Part shown: positions 1-10,800 of the stretch, in pieces
Numbering within the stretch: position 1 is the stretch's first letter
Layout of the letters: each line of letters starts with the position of its first letter
Notes under the pieces: generated by a model
What the model saw: only the letters and a program-made list of their open reading frames with translations
What the model was told of the DNA's origin: nothing
Databases searched by the model: none
Assembly (NCBI GenBank): GCA_000708835.1
Contig: DF237025.1
Coordinates: 1-64,000, forward strand
Direction of reading: 5' to 3'
DNA from: Klebsormidium nitens
Taxonomy: Eukaryota > Streptophyta > Klebsormidiophyceae > Klebsormidiales > Klebsormidiaceae
Length of the DNA: 64,000 bases
Program-made: the position numbers and the translations under genes

Positions 1-92
1 AAGCTGGTGTCCAAGCTGATAGTTCACGCATATATGGATTCAATCAATCAGGATCGACGTTTTGCGAAATAGCCCTCACAAAAGATCCAGAG

Positions 93-298
93 CTAGAGAT
101 GGAAGACGTTTTCATGACGCCGTACTAAGTTTGTTGGCCCTTCCCGGCTCCCTTGCGGCCAGATATACGAGTATGCAGACTCAGCGCCGTCTGAGTCAAG
201 ACCGTCACTGTTTGCTGCTTGATCATCGATAGGTGCGTGTACCTTGATCAGAGCAACGACGATGCCGCGAAATTCCTTCAATTGCTGCTTCTTGGCCA
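93..298 (-). CDS. possible first exon of an unrecognised gene
   Basis: A minus-strand reading frame opens at an ATG at 298 (MAKKQQLKEFRGIVVALIK) and meets a plausible donor (AAG followed by GTACAC) after 19 codons, near 242. The frame stays open to a stop at 93 (68 residues) if it is not spliced. The basic, helical start looks coding, but I recognise no family and the rest of the gene would lie left of the window. It could equally be chance. Confidence 0.2.
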
Positions 299-332
299 TG
301 TCGCACATTAACCAACAACAGACTCGATGCAA

Positions 333-1796
333 GGCATTGAGCCAAGACTACACATATGACAGAGTCGCATAACCGGAGTAGAAGCATCTACTTCCAATGC
401 AACAAGAAGAGTGCACCACCATGTGCCTTCCGTTCTGGCCCTCTTTTTGAACGCCTCCGGGTTGGACGCCGTTTATGGCCTGGTGACGTTAAGTTGCACT
501 GCCGAGCAGCCCCAAAACAGAGAATACAGCATGCGCGGCGCCGGAGCACAAGCACCAAATGGTTTACTCTTTGTAAGCGTGAGCCCGCGCGTCAAGGGTC
601 GCTTGCCATGATGTGTCGGATGTTAATCCTTTCATGCGTGCCTCACGTAACATATGATTCTTGTGCAGCAAGCTGGAATTAATACAACGATTTCCTCTGT
701 GATGCAAAGTGATTCGCTTGTAGACCAAACCGCCGAAGTGCTGCACATACTGCAAAAAGACCCCGTACTTGATTTTAGGAAACTCGGAATATATGCCTAA
801 TGTCTGGAAGAGCTACCGTACCTAGTGGAGCTCTTCAAGAGCCCGGAAGGTTCCCAACATGGACTCGATTTGACAAAAACCCGGGTTTCTGGTTTGCTTT
901 CAGTTTTCAATCCGCTGGCGTTGTCAACATTTGTTTCAACCTTGGAAAGGGTTGCCTGAACCAATCAATTATAGTAGCTGTAAGAAACGCTCGAACCAGG
1001 GCCAAGCGCTGGATGGCTACACGGTTCCTTTCTGGCTTTCAATTCAATACCTCGTTCCTTTGCTGCTGCGAGCATGATGTGAACTCCAGGGTCTACGTCA
1101 TCATCCCGTTCGTGTTGAAGGCAATTCAAAAGTACGATACTGAAAAGCGCTTTAAGCCGTACCAAAGCTGTCCAAAACTTCCCTTTTTCCCTCTGAAACG
1201 ACTCTTCCCTCACAAGAATCTCAAAATTGTTTGATCCCGACATAATCTGCATCCAAGACAATTTCAACATCGGAGACTCGTCCCTGTGCTCTCATAAAAT
1301 GAGAAATAGTCTAGCTCCAGTTTTGCAAAGCCTTCGATCCTGGTAAAGCCTTGCTCGAAGGTCCTCTCTTCGGTCATGACCATCGAAAGGCACACAGAGT
1401 AGATTCTTCAAGGCCTTCAAATTTATTTTGAAGAATGCCTTCTCGTCGAAAGAGCAAGTCGGCTGGCTGCAAAGTAGATCAACCGCTTGATGTTGCATTT
1501 TTGCCGTTGTGAACTAATTTGAGCCAACTCCGAGAGCACCCGAGAGGACGTTGATCGACTTCGAGAGCCCAAACAAGCTCGTTTTGGTTACAGCATAGAT
1601 TGTTTCAGTTGATGCTTGGAGTGTGACTTCATGTGGCGCCTCCAAAAAGAAGTTGGGAAAGGTTTTTGCAAATCCGCGGAAGGAGACAGCAGGATTTCAG
1701 AGTGGGTCAATTCCTCGGTCATGTTGTGGAAAGTTCCGTGGTGGACTCCTCGTCATGCTTCTATGCAGGGGGAGCTTTACTGGCCGGGCCAGCAAA
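333..1796. other. no supported gene
   Basis: Several short open frames exist on both strands, but none shows a recognisable domain, a consistent exon chain or exon-like composition. I see no RNA gene or clear repeat here. Confidence 0.5.
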
Positions 1797-2068
1797 TGAG
1801 CTCGACCAACGTGGTCCGCGACCCAGAGGTCCTTCGCACGTACGAGCAGAGCCTCGTCGAACACGAGAGCAACCACGGCCTTAAACACGCCCAGCTCGTC
1901 AAAAGCGCCCCCCCCCAAGAAGACCTAGATCCGCCCCGAGCTCGTATTGGCGGATCTTGAAGGCCGGGAGGACTCTAGACCTTGCGGGAGAGTGCAGCGG
2001 TGGCATGGGGACGAGAGCAGCGAGAGCGCGCGGCAGCGACAGCGAACCCGAGGACCGACAGCCTGCGT
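1797..2068 (+). CDS. possible exon of an unrecognised gene
   Basis: An ATG at 1797 begins a frame with exon-like composition (MSSTNVVRDPEVLRTYEQSL...). It runs into a run of nine C at about 1908-1916. Shifted by one base after that run, the frame stays open through an acidic stretch (SDSEPEDRQP) to a strong donor, GTAAGT, at 2069. A one-base homopolymer difference would therefore give a single exon of about 272 bases. No family is recognised and no downstream exon was found, so this is tentative. Confidence 0.25.
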
Positions 2069-3660
2069 AAGTACTCCGCTACTTTTCAGTGCAGCTTAAT
2101 GCCACTTACGACTAGGTTCCGGATCGGCCTTTATTGTGGTGTATTACGTTAATTTAATCTTTGGGCTCCCCTTATTGGCCAGAGCGTGCCACCGGACCAC
2201 ACCAGTTGGGGACCGGTCGTCCACGTTTGAATGATTCACTTCGGCCCGCTTTGATTCGTTCTGATCCAGGCCTATTGCGAGCTTGGGTACGAAGTTCGGT
2301 GGAGCGTGCTGATCTAAGTTTGAATCATACGTCGACTTGGCCCAATCGACCCGGATCTGCAGACGTAAATTCTGGGTGTGGTCGCTAGAACCAATCCACA
2401 AAAGCGCGCAATTGATTGTTTCGTCTGTTTCAACACAAATCTGGGCGCGTATACGATCCCAAACCTGGTTTGATACTCAAAAATATTCCTTCTTTCGAAG
2501 CCTTTTCAGCGGCCAATAACCCAAACGGCGGAGTCTTTCGAGGCTCTTTCCTTTCCCTAATGAACGAGCTTGCCAAGTTCTGCTCTTGACCGGCAGGATG
2601 AGTGGTCAATCACTGACCCGCCAGTGCAAGCAGAGGGACTACTTCGGATGGCCTCCGGTTGAGTATTAGGGTCGGTTTACATTGCAAAGTTTGCACGCCA
2701 TGAGACCGGTTCTGCTTGAGGATGTTAAGTTCTGGATAGCTCGAGAAAGATTATGTTTCGGCTTGTGCAGCTTTGAGCAGTCCGGTTACCATCAGGTTTG
2801 AGTCCGGGCAGAGGCTACCGTTTGACAAACCTCTCATGTGCACATTTAGCACGCCAGCTTGGTTAGGCGACTGATACTTTGACACTCACATGGTACTTCG
2901 TTCTGACGACATGCATGCTGGACAACTCTCGCACAGCTTTCAAGGTAATTTGGATGAGCACAATCCTTGAAGCATATCACCGTATATTTATGCATCCGAT
3001 TGGCTGTGTGGGCATGAGTCGAACCGCATATATGCATATCGGTCCCAGCAAGCCAGAGAAGTTGGTGCATGGGTTCCGTAAAACTTCTGCATGGAATCCA
3101 TGGTTTCTAGACGTCTCGAATCTGTACGAAGGTCGAACGGATTCTGAATGCACAGAAATCAAGCCTTTTCTGCATGGATTCCATCTCAATTTTCGGCATG
3201 CAGTACAGAAGCGAGACGCCCTGATTTCGAATGGAAGCTGTACGAGAGTTTTGCCGGAATCCAATTGCTTGAGTTTCATTCGAACTGCGCATGGAAACGA
3301 GGGGGGGGCTGATTTGTGATGACACTGAGTCTTGATTGTCTTGCAAGATGCCATGGCGTGTCCGGTTGATTGGATCTAGCTGGACGCACATATTGTACTG
3401 ATCTACATCTGCATCACGACTAGCTTGTCACGTACCAAATTATCGCATGGTTACGCGGCCACTCGCGCTCACCAAGCTTTCAATACAAGACACGTACCAC
3501 AACTTGAAAAATCCTTATGTTGGCGCAAAGTGGCGCAAACTTTATTGACATGCGGCCTCCCATAAGGAGAGGTCGCCTGTCACCCCACACACCTATCTAC
3601 AATTAGCACGACTGCAACGATCGGACCGGACCCTACGGAATGCTCACACATCAGTTTCTT
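2069..3660. other. intergenic; imperfect foldback near 3,090-3,240
   Basis: No gene is supported. Around 3,110-3,127 and 3,207-3,224 there is an imperfect inverted pair (15 of 18 positions) with nearby repeated TGCATGGA-TCCA blocks at about 3,088 and 3,170. This may be a decayed foldback element. Confidence 0.3.
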
Positions 3661-3714
3661 TCGGATTAGCAGGTCTGCATTGTTCCCGGCTTCAAACTTG
3701 CTTCACTGAGGACC

Positions 3715-3957
3715 CTAACAGAAACTGCGGCAGACTTTGCACCAGTTTGCGGTGCAGGTTCCACACTTGCACTGGTCGCCGATGCCGACGCAGCAAACAA
3801 GGATGTCGCATTTGGGGCTGAGGCAGCCAGCCCATTCTGGGCCATAGCCACATTCCGCCGGGTCACCATAGAGGCTCGTGTTTGTCGGCGGCGCAGGCGC
3901 TGGATACGAAGAAACGGATACAGCGCTCATTTGACAAGCATCGGGACCACAGCTTAA
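3715..3957 (-). CDS. Cys-rich terminal exon or small Cys-rich ORF
   Basis: From an ATG at 3930 the frame encodes 71 residues with a Pro/Ser-rich lead and then 11 cysteines in about 45 residues, including CDILVCC, CKCGTC and CKVC. The frame is also open upstream of that ATG, through CGPDACQ, to a possible acceptor (TTAAG) at about 3,957. The part without a signal peptide therefore looks more like a last exon than a complete gene. It lies about 650 bp downstream of the PLA2-like gene on the same strand. It could be an alternative 3' exon of that gene, or a remnant of a tandem copy of a similar secreted protein. Function is unknown. Confidence 0.35.
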   Translation of the reverse strand, partial: LSCGPDACQMSAVSVSSYPAPAPPTNTSLYGDPAECGYGPEWAGCLSPKCDILVCCVGIGDQCKCGTCTANWCKVCRSFC

Positions 3958-4082
3958 TCCTAGCTGATGCGGTTTAATTGAAGAGGGGCTGTGTGCCGGG
4001 GCTGTGTGCCATGTCTACATCAGATCGTGATGACCGTTTGATTAACGAGAACAGCAAAATGGGTCGCTTAACAACCAATCAA

Positions 4083-4114
4083 CAACCCCTGCAAGATGCA
4101 CTTTGCAGGGGTTG
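4083..4114. repeat. perfect 12-bp hairpin
   Basis: CAACCCCTGCAA at 4083-4094 and its exact reverse complement at 4103-4114 are separated by an 8-base loop. It lies in the region 3' of the PLA2-like gene. A transcription-end or RNA-stability role is possible but unproven. Confidence 0.7.
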
Positions 4115-4326
4115 AGCAGTTTGAATTTGCCAATGCACACGGATCAGTGATCCGATACAGCAGTAGTCGACTCGTGCTGCCGGTAATTAGTTGGACGAAC
4201 TTGCTACATTGAGACTTGCTGCTACAAAATCAAGGTGCAATCGCGAGCCGCTCGAGAGAATGCCCACAGTCCGATTTCTCTGCCGTTAAGCTGAAGTTTT
4301 AGAGGATCAGCTGTCCCTCAGCTGTC

Positions 4327-4374
4327 CCGAATCGGAAAAGAAGTGAGTGATCTTCTCACTGAATCTCGATTCGG
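4327..4374. repeat. imperfect foldback
   Basis: The arms begin CCGAATCG and end CGATTCGG. The stem continues, with a short mismatch, to GTGAG/CTCAC around a small loop. It lies 3' of the PLA2-like gene, together with the hairpin at 4,083. Confidence 0.55.
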
Positions 4375-4612
4375 CTATTGGGCATAGTTCGGTCGTAAGA
4401 TCAAGTTTCTAAGAATCCTCTGAAAGACTCGGAAAGCTGACAGTCAAAATCCATTCTGAATGGATAAATCAACGAATAACAACGTAAGGATCAGCAAACT
4501 CACACATTAACGAGAGTTTTAGGGGACAGGTACCCAGCTAAGACAGTCAACCATGCGGCCAAGCCCCTGAGATACTGAAGTCGCGGGGGCGAGCAGCTCA
4601 AGCGCTTCTGCC

Positions 4613-7600
4613 TTAAATAGAGGGGAAAGTGACCACCCAAGGTGAAAAGAATGGCAGGTCACCTGCTGCGCATTGTCCTTCTGTGGGAGGCGAGAGGTGG
4701 ATGTCCTCCGCGTCGTTGTACTGCAGAAACCCGGTAAGTGTGGAGAGCCCTTCCGAGATCCAGCTGGCCGTCACGAACAGGTTGCCGTCGGGTTCCCCAG
4801 AGACGGCACCGCCGCAACCGCTGCAGTTTGCCCCACAGCCCGTGCCCACGTAATGTGGGCTGCCGAGGTACTGGAATTCCGCCCCGCACTGAAGGAGAGC
4901 CAAAGTGAAAGAACCTTCACAGGCGCGGCTCTTCAGCCGGAGGCCGTTCTTGGAGTTCACGTATCGCAACCCGGGGGGCGATGCGGGTGATTCCGTGTTG
5001 ACGGGCGTCGGGATCTCGGATTCGGCTGGTGGTGGGGCCGCTGGAGGAATCGCTTCGCATCTGGACAAAATTAGGTGAGAAACGGCTGAGCGTGGTCGAT
5101 TGTGACCGCAGCCTTGCTAGCATTTACTAGAAGCGGCCTAGGCACGAAAAGCTCTTTCTTGGCCTCTTGTTCGTCTGCGTACTCGACGTGAAACCGGACG
5201 CAAATGCCTCTTGACCGCCTTTCCAACAATAGGGGGTTTGCGTGAAGGGCCTCTTTGAGAAGCAACACGGTCAGCTTGAAAATTCAGGCCATTAGATGCT
5301 GGCATCCCTAATGTTGTTCTTCGACTGAGCCCATATCGCTGATATCACCAAGCAATTTCTATCCATGACATTGGAGGCCTACACAGCCAGAGTCTCCAAT
5401 TATTCAAGTTATCAAAGCTCTTAGGAAGCTAGAGCCATGCCAGGTTGGCAGAAACATTTCAAGGTAAATTTGGCACTTCAAGTTCGCGGCCAGATTAAGA
5501 GTTCGCGGCCAGACTTACGGGTTTGGGCTCGGGTTTACCCCTCCATGACCACAGGATCGAGTGGCGTAATCGAGGGAGGCAGTTTGTGCGACATTGTATG
5601 CATCCAAGGATATTAGGTCACTCCTGTACAAAGAAAAAAGAGTCGGTTCAGCATGGGCCGACCAGTGGTTGAGAGGGCGGCTCGTTGGAGCAATTACGCG
5701 CAAGGAGCTAGAGAGCTAATTAGTACTCCTCAACGACCAAGTGCACTTCTTGACGGGGTGTAGACTGCAGATTATTGAGATTATGGCAAGATCATCTCCG
5801 CAGGTCCGTATCATGTTCATTGATGTTGATCTATTTTGATTTGGATGTTTGGTCGATGTGTCCCCCAAAGTCAAAACAGCTTAGCACGAAACTTAAGGAG
5901 GCAGGATAATTGTTCCCCGAGCCTAAAAAGATAGTTACAGGAGTCTCACAACAGTCACGCTAGTCTGAATCTCTTCATGTGCTGCAGTGACTACCCTGAG
6001 AGCGTTGGAAAAGATCTCGAAGTGTCGAAGCTGTGGGAACTCACTTGAAAAAGAGTCGCATCACACGGGCGGCATAGATGCAACGCTTCTGCAGGGTCTA
6101 AAGGGAGAGGTCAATGGACGCGAGGTCGTCAGGGAGCTCCAAGCAGGCGTTGAGTGAGCGGAAGTAGAGCTCGTCGTCGCAATCGCTTTTGGGGCGCCCT
6201 GGTGTGCCATAGCAGATGTCGTGCAGGTCGCACAAGGGCGAAAACAGGGTCGCGACCTCCTCGGACTTCCCAAGGATCTCAATTACTGCCGGCACCAGCG
6301 CCTCTGTAAAAGGGAGCATAACATGACGATCGTTACTGCAAGGATTTCATCCGATCAAACTGTCTTTTGTGCCGGCCTTGATTGCCACTCTTTATGCCAG
6401 CGGCAATCATATTAGTGGCCAAAGATCCAGCACAGGTACCACGAGTAACATACAACTTGAGGGCAACTTAGGTAAATTTTTGCACCTTCAAAACGATCAG
6501 ACGAGGCGCCAATCCTTCCATTGCGAGCCATATATACACGTCATCGTAAGATCAAGACGTGTTCTGCGAGATACATTGCCTGTCTCGAAGCTGCAGTCTT
6601 TCCGACCCTCGCAACATATAGAAGTGAGCTGCTAAGCTTACAACGGTAGATTCAAGAAGGTGATACACAATGTTCATTACATGAAAGCACTTACCGTTCG
6701 CTTTGTCTCCGCAGCCGTTAGGATCGTCTGGAAACGCCGGACATCTGGCAGAGTCAAAGTACCGGCAACAAAGACGACCACAGATCTCGTTTCCGTCCAC
6801 CGTGTATGGGCACCGCTTGGAACAGGGGTCGTCGTTCACTGCACCAAAATAGGCAGTCAGATATTGGCAAAAGTCGGTTCTGTCTTCTGAAAGACGAAGG
6901 CAACCCAAGATGAGAAGCTTTCACGACTCTCGTGCTCCCGGCGTTTCAGAGATCCGCAGAATCTGTCATAAAGGAAATTGATTCTTAATTAGAACCGCTC
7001 ACTCATTCTGCAGAGCTTTGACAAGAGCAGCTCCTCTGACCCATTCAAGCAGAAGTGAGATGCATGCAGCGGGGAAAGTACTGCCGAGCGCCCCCACAAG
7101 CTTGTCCACCTTTCTCGTGTGCAATTACTCCTTGCAGGACATCTGAGACAAGCAGCGGCTGTGTAGTGAAAGAGTCAGTCTGGTTAGGAAAAATGATGTA
7201 ATTAGAAACATAAAAGCCGGGCCGGGTGCCCAGGGGTTCGCATCGTACCTTCAGAAATGGGGAAGGGAAGAGGGGGAACCTCAGGGAGGCTGATTCCATC
7301 CCATACATAAAGCTTGAGTCCTGTTATAAGTACTGGCTTGATAAAATAGATGTCAAGATTCACTGCGAGATCGTCCAGGACCACCTCCTGGACGACGGTC
7401 AAGGCTTGAAGGGCGGCGCTGCCAAGCTTTTCGAAGAAGAGGTCGATCGACGCGATGATGCTGCCACTCCGGATACTCTCGAATGTGACCTAGCATACAA
7501 ACGGCAACGTTAAGGTCAATACACAAATGCTTGGAGAACGGCGCTGGCAAACGCGAAACGTTGCACCAGCGAAGACGATTCGAAAACTTGACGCTTTCGA

Positions 7601-8940
7601 CTGGTTCCAGTCGCTTATCTCGAAATACAAGCTGGCATTGCAAGAGTACAAGCGAGAATGAGGAAGTAGTATTCCTAAGGTCATCATTGGTGAGGACATC
7701 CCCGGGTATACCATGCTTCAATAATGAGGCCCAGAAAACACAAGCCTTTCCTATTAAGCCTGTCTCTCGAACTTACCGCTAATATGTCGGGCGAAGCACT
7801 TTTGAGGGTATCAATAAGTATCGCTTGCAGCGTGCTGTTGAAATCGGGTGATTCTATGCCTTCAAGAGTGATGACCAGGTTCACAGCAGCCAGATCTGCA
7901 ACAAAGCATTTGAGAACCTTTTGGAGCCTTATGCAGGTTGACCTGAAGGTCAGTGCGTCTGTTGACACTCGCGATGCGAGTATCGAGGAATACCTCGGCA
8001 TGAGGTGCAACAGCATACACAGGCGACTAGTAGTGCAAAATTCAGACTTAAGGATTGCTGGCGGCAACCGGAAAGTATCAACAAGGAGCCCACCTCCTCG
8101 TGGCTGGCCGTCAATGGATGGAGGCACAGGAGCACACGTCGGGTTGCCCTGGTCATTCCCTCCGCACTGCCCCGCACAGCACACGGAGCTGGTGCCAGAA
8201 GCGTCGTAGCACTGGTTTGGTGCGTAGCCATTTGGGTCGCAGTGGAGTGAAGTAGCCCGTGCTGGCTGGGAGGAAGTTGAAGTAGCGCAAAGAGGGACAG
8301 GGCCCGTGCTGGAGGGACAGCTCTCGGGCCCACAGCAAATGTATGCGCTGCCGTCCGCATTGTAGCACGCGTTCGGGTGGTCGCTGGATGGGTCACAGCC
8401 TGAAAGCACAATCGAAGCCAGAGTCACTGGCAGTGGTACTAATCGACTGACTCCGTAACTTCTTCAGGCAGGTTCTGGGTGCTTTCGGGCAGTGATGCCA
8501 GGATTCAATATAGCAATTCAAGTTGCATGCATGATTCTCGTTTGCTGGGGGCTGAAATAGAGAGGGAAGTTGGATCATTGCATTGGATTGAGAACAAAAG
8601 GTGATGTTGGGCAGACTCAACGTTTCTTACTAAATGCGGAAAGCTTTGCTCATTTTGCAGAACACTAGATCAAAGCTCTCTCTACAAGCTGCCTTCCTTA
8701 ATTCAATTATCCGCAGCTTGCAACCTATGCAGATGTCCACCTTATGTACCCCACTGCAACCTAAGCACTGAGTCAACTTAAAGGCAAATTTAGGCAGACC
8801 TATGGCAAGAAAGACACGCCTAAGACACGAACATACTGGAGTCACTCGGAGACGTCAACGAACTCACCTTGACCGAGGGCGAAAGCAATGCATGTCGCAA
8901 AACCAATGACGAGCAACAGGGACGTCGAGGCTGGTGCCAT
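4613..8940 (-). CDS. secreted modular Cys-rich / phospholipase-A2-like protein
   Basis: Proposed exons: 8940-8868, 8399-8094, 7895-7777, 7489-7249, 6886-6695, 6303-6045 and 5060-4613. All phases join, giving about 520 residues. The start is an ATG with a clear signal peptide (MAPASTSLLLVIGFATCIAFALG). Two similar Cys-rich modules follow (CDPSSDHPNACYNADG...CC and CDPNGYAPNQCYDASG...CC). Next come a hydrophobic middle segment, another Cys-rich block (CSKRCPYTVDGNEICGRLCC) and a PLA2-like core. The core is CDLHDICYG, whose His-Asp pair is the catalytic motif of secreted PLA2, followed by SDCDDELYFRSLNAC. The C-terminus is Gly/Cys-rich. An in-frame TAG at 6098-6100 lies between the HD motif and the helix KRCIYAARVM. 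Either it is a real break, the protein ends there, or a very small intron removes it. By family, PLA2 cleaves phospholipids at sn-2 outside the cell, with calcium. Whether this one is active is not known. Confidence 0.6.
6098..6100 (-). other. in-frame TAG inside the PLA2-like exon
   Basis: In the frame that carries CDLHDICYG, TAG falls six codons after LASIDL's start region. The same frame then continues as TLQKRCIYAARVMRLFF to a good donor (GTGAGT) at 6044. The downstream peptide looks like the next helix of the PLA2 fold, so the stop seems to interrupt one exon. Confidence 0.5.
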
Positions 8941-10800
8941 CGTGCGCTGGCCTCCCCACTGAAGCCCCTCGTTGCTGCAGCCTAGGGTGACTGGCTGATT
9001 GGCCAATCAGCTAGCACTAGTGGTATGCGGCAGGTCAGAGTGGTAGGAGTGAGGAGATGAATCGAAGAAATGAAGAGTGCAACGAGTTCGACAGTGGAAA
9101 GCTATAAGCTCTGGATTACGGACGACAAGCTTGAGATTCCTGAGGTTCGAGATTCGTGCAACACTTGACGCGGTTTGTGATCTGGCGTTTGCATTCCACA
9201 GCCTCTGTATAATGCTCGACTCAGACGTCGTCCACTGACCGCCCTCTGAACGTGGAGAGACTTGCGAACCAGATCAAATAATCGAAGTGCGTGCCCGTAC
9301 TTCTCGACGGGCCAGTTTGCAGTCATGGTGACGGTATATGGTATTGCTTCTGGTCAAGTCACGAAACAGAACGAAGCTCTGGTTTGCAGTCGGATAACGT
9401 GTGTACGGATTTATCGAGCGAGCCCCTTTTCACTGCCTTGCTGTTCTGCTGAGACAATATTACCTAGCAGAAATTTCACCACATGTCGACACGACTACGA
9501 CGGACACAATGAAGTCATACGTTCTGTGAAATCTGACAACCTTGAGAAACTCACAGAGATGATCAGTCACTGCTCAGTGCTCAGTAATAGCAACTTGAAG
9601 GTGCGGGGCAAAATGTAGTGCGGCCGTGCATCCGGCCTTTAGTGCAAGCACAGTGACGCACAGTGATCGGACGGGCTATAAGAGAAGTGTCCATCGGACG
9701 GTCTAGTGCAGGGCACAGACCACGTGCATGGCGACACAACTGGATACGACAAATACCGGTACTGCCTTCGGTGATCCGGATTCCGCATCCCAATCATGTC
9801 AGAGCTGCATCCCACCCAGTGTTAGTATGTTTGGGGGTCCAGCGTGTCCAGACTCCAGACTCCACCAACCAGCCCCTGCATGGTACATGGACGCCCGATC
9901 GCCGCCCCGGTCGAACCCCCGGGAGCTAGGAGGTCGCCATGGTGCCACGGTCCAGTCCGGACGGATGGCCCGCAAATTGCCCTCTAGTTTAAAACTATTG
10001 GACGGTCTGGCATGTGCAGTCGGAGACGCCGGCCGCATTAAACATCCATGGGACGGTTTTGATTGACAAAGTTTTGTGTGCGCTTTTTCGGTTGTCATAT
10101 ATGCAATGGCTTCCGCCAGGTTCCGACACTGACTCGATCGATAGCCTTTTCCTCTCGGCACCGTTACATCTCACATGCAAGGCCTCCTCTGGACTGTTAA
10201 TTTTGGGTGTGCTCAAGTTTCCAAAGCAGGAACTGGTTTCTGAAGTTCCGGTGGTTTGCGAAAGCCTAATTAAAAAGCAGCAAAAAGTGCACATCGTGGC
10301 TGGGTTAGCTGCAAATAGTGGGTTTAGCAAAAAGCAGGATATAAATATGGCATAAGACTTACCAGGCTTGATGGTGCGCTCAGCTATATCCTTATGAAAT
10401 TGCGCGTTAAGCAGCCACAACCCACTGGAATGACCAAACGCTAGCCGCCTCCGAGCAGAATTGAGGCTTGGAATTAAGAAAGCATAAGAAGATTTTGTGG
10501 ATACACCGCATCTTGTATCCAAGCTCATGCGCGCAGCCATAGCCGTATACAAGCCGCAATTATAAGAATTACAACCTTCTGTAACATAGCGTCACTAAAG
10601 TGCCAATGCCAATCGATGATGGAACTGACACCCGCCCTCCAGCGGCAGTATCTGCGGATTGACGCAGACCTTGTCAACCCTAAAGAGACCTAAAAAGTTT
10701 ATGAAAATGAACCCGCAGGTCGGCCGGCCAAAAGGAATATGCCTCGTGTTCAAGCAGGGCGTGGCATGCATAAGACCAACTATACGTTGCCTAGCTGCTT
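8941..10800. other. intergenic between PLA2-like 5' end and SMU2 3' end
   Basis: About 1.86 kb. The right-most part lies just 3' of SMU2 and the left-most part should hold the promoter of the PLA2-like gene. Open frames here are short and show no recognisable domain. I see no RNA gene. Confidence 0.5.

Noticed and set aside
800-1234. 144-codon plus-strand open frame
   Set aside because: Composition and content look non-coding, there is no recognisable domain and no splice-linked partner; overlapped by an open frame on the other strand.
7531-7782. Possible extra copy of PLA2-like exon-4 sequence in the upstream intron
   Set aside because: A few shared words (CGGCGCTG-CAA) only; the similarity is too weak to call a junction copy.
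9663-10066. Overlapping plus-strand open frames
   Set aside because: Two overlapping frames with Pro/Ser/Arg-rich products and no domain; typical of GC-rich chance frames.
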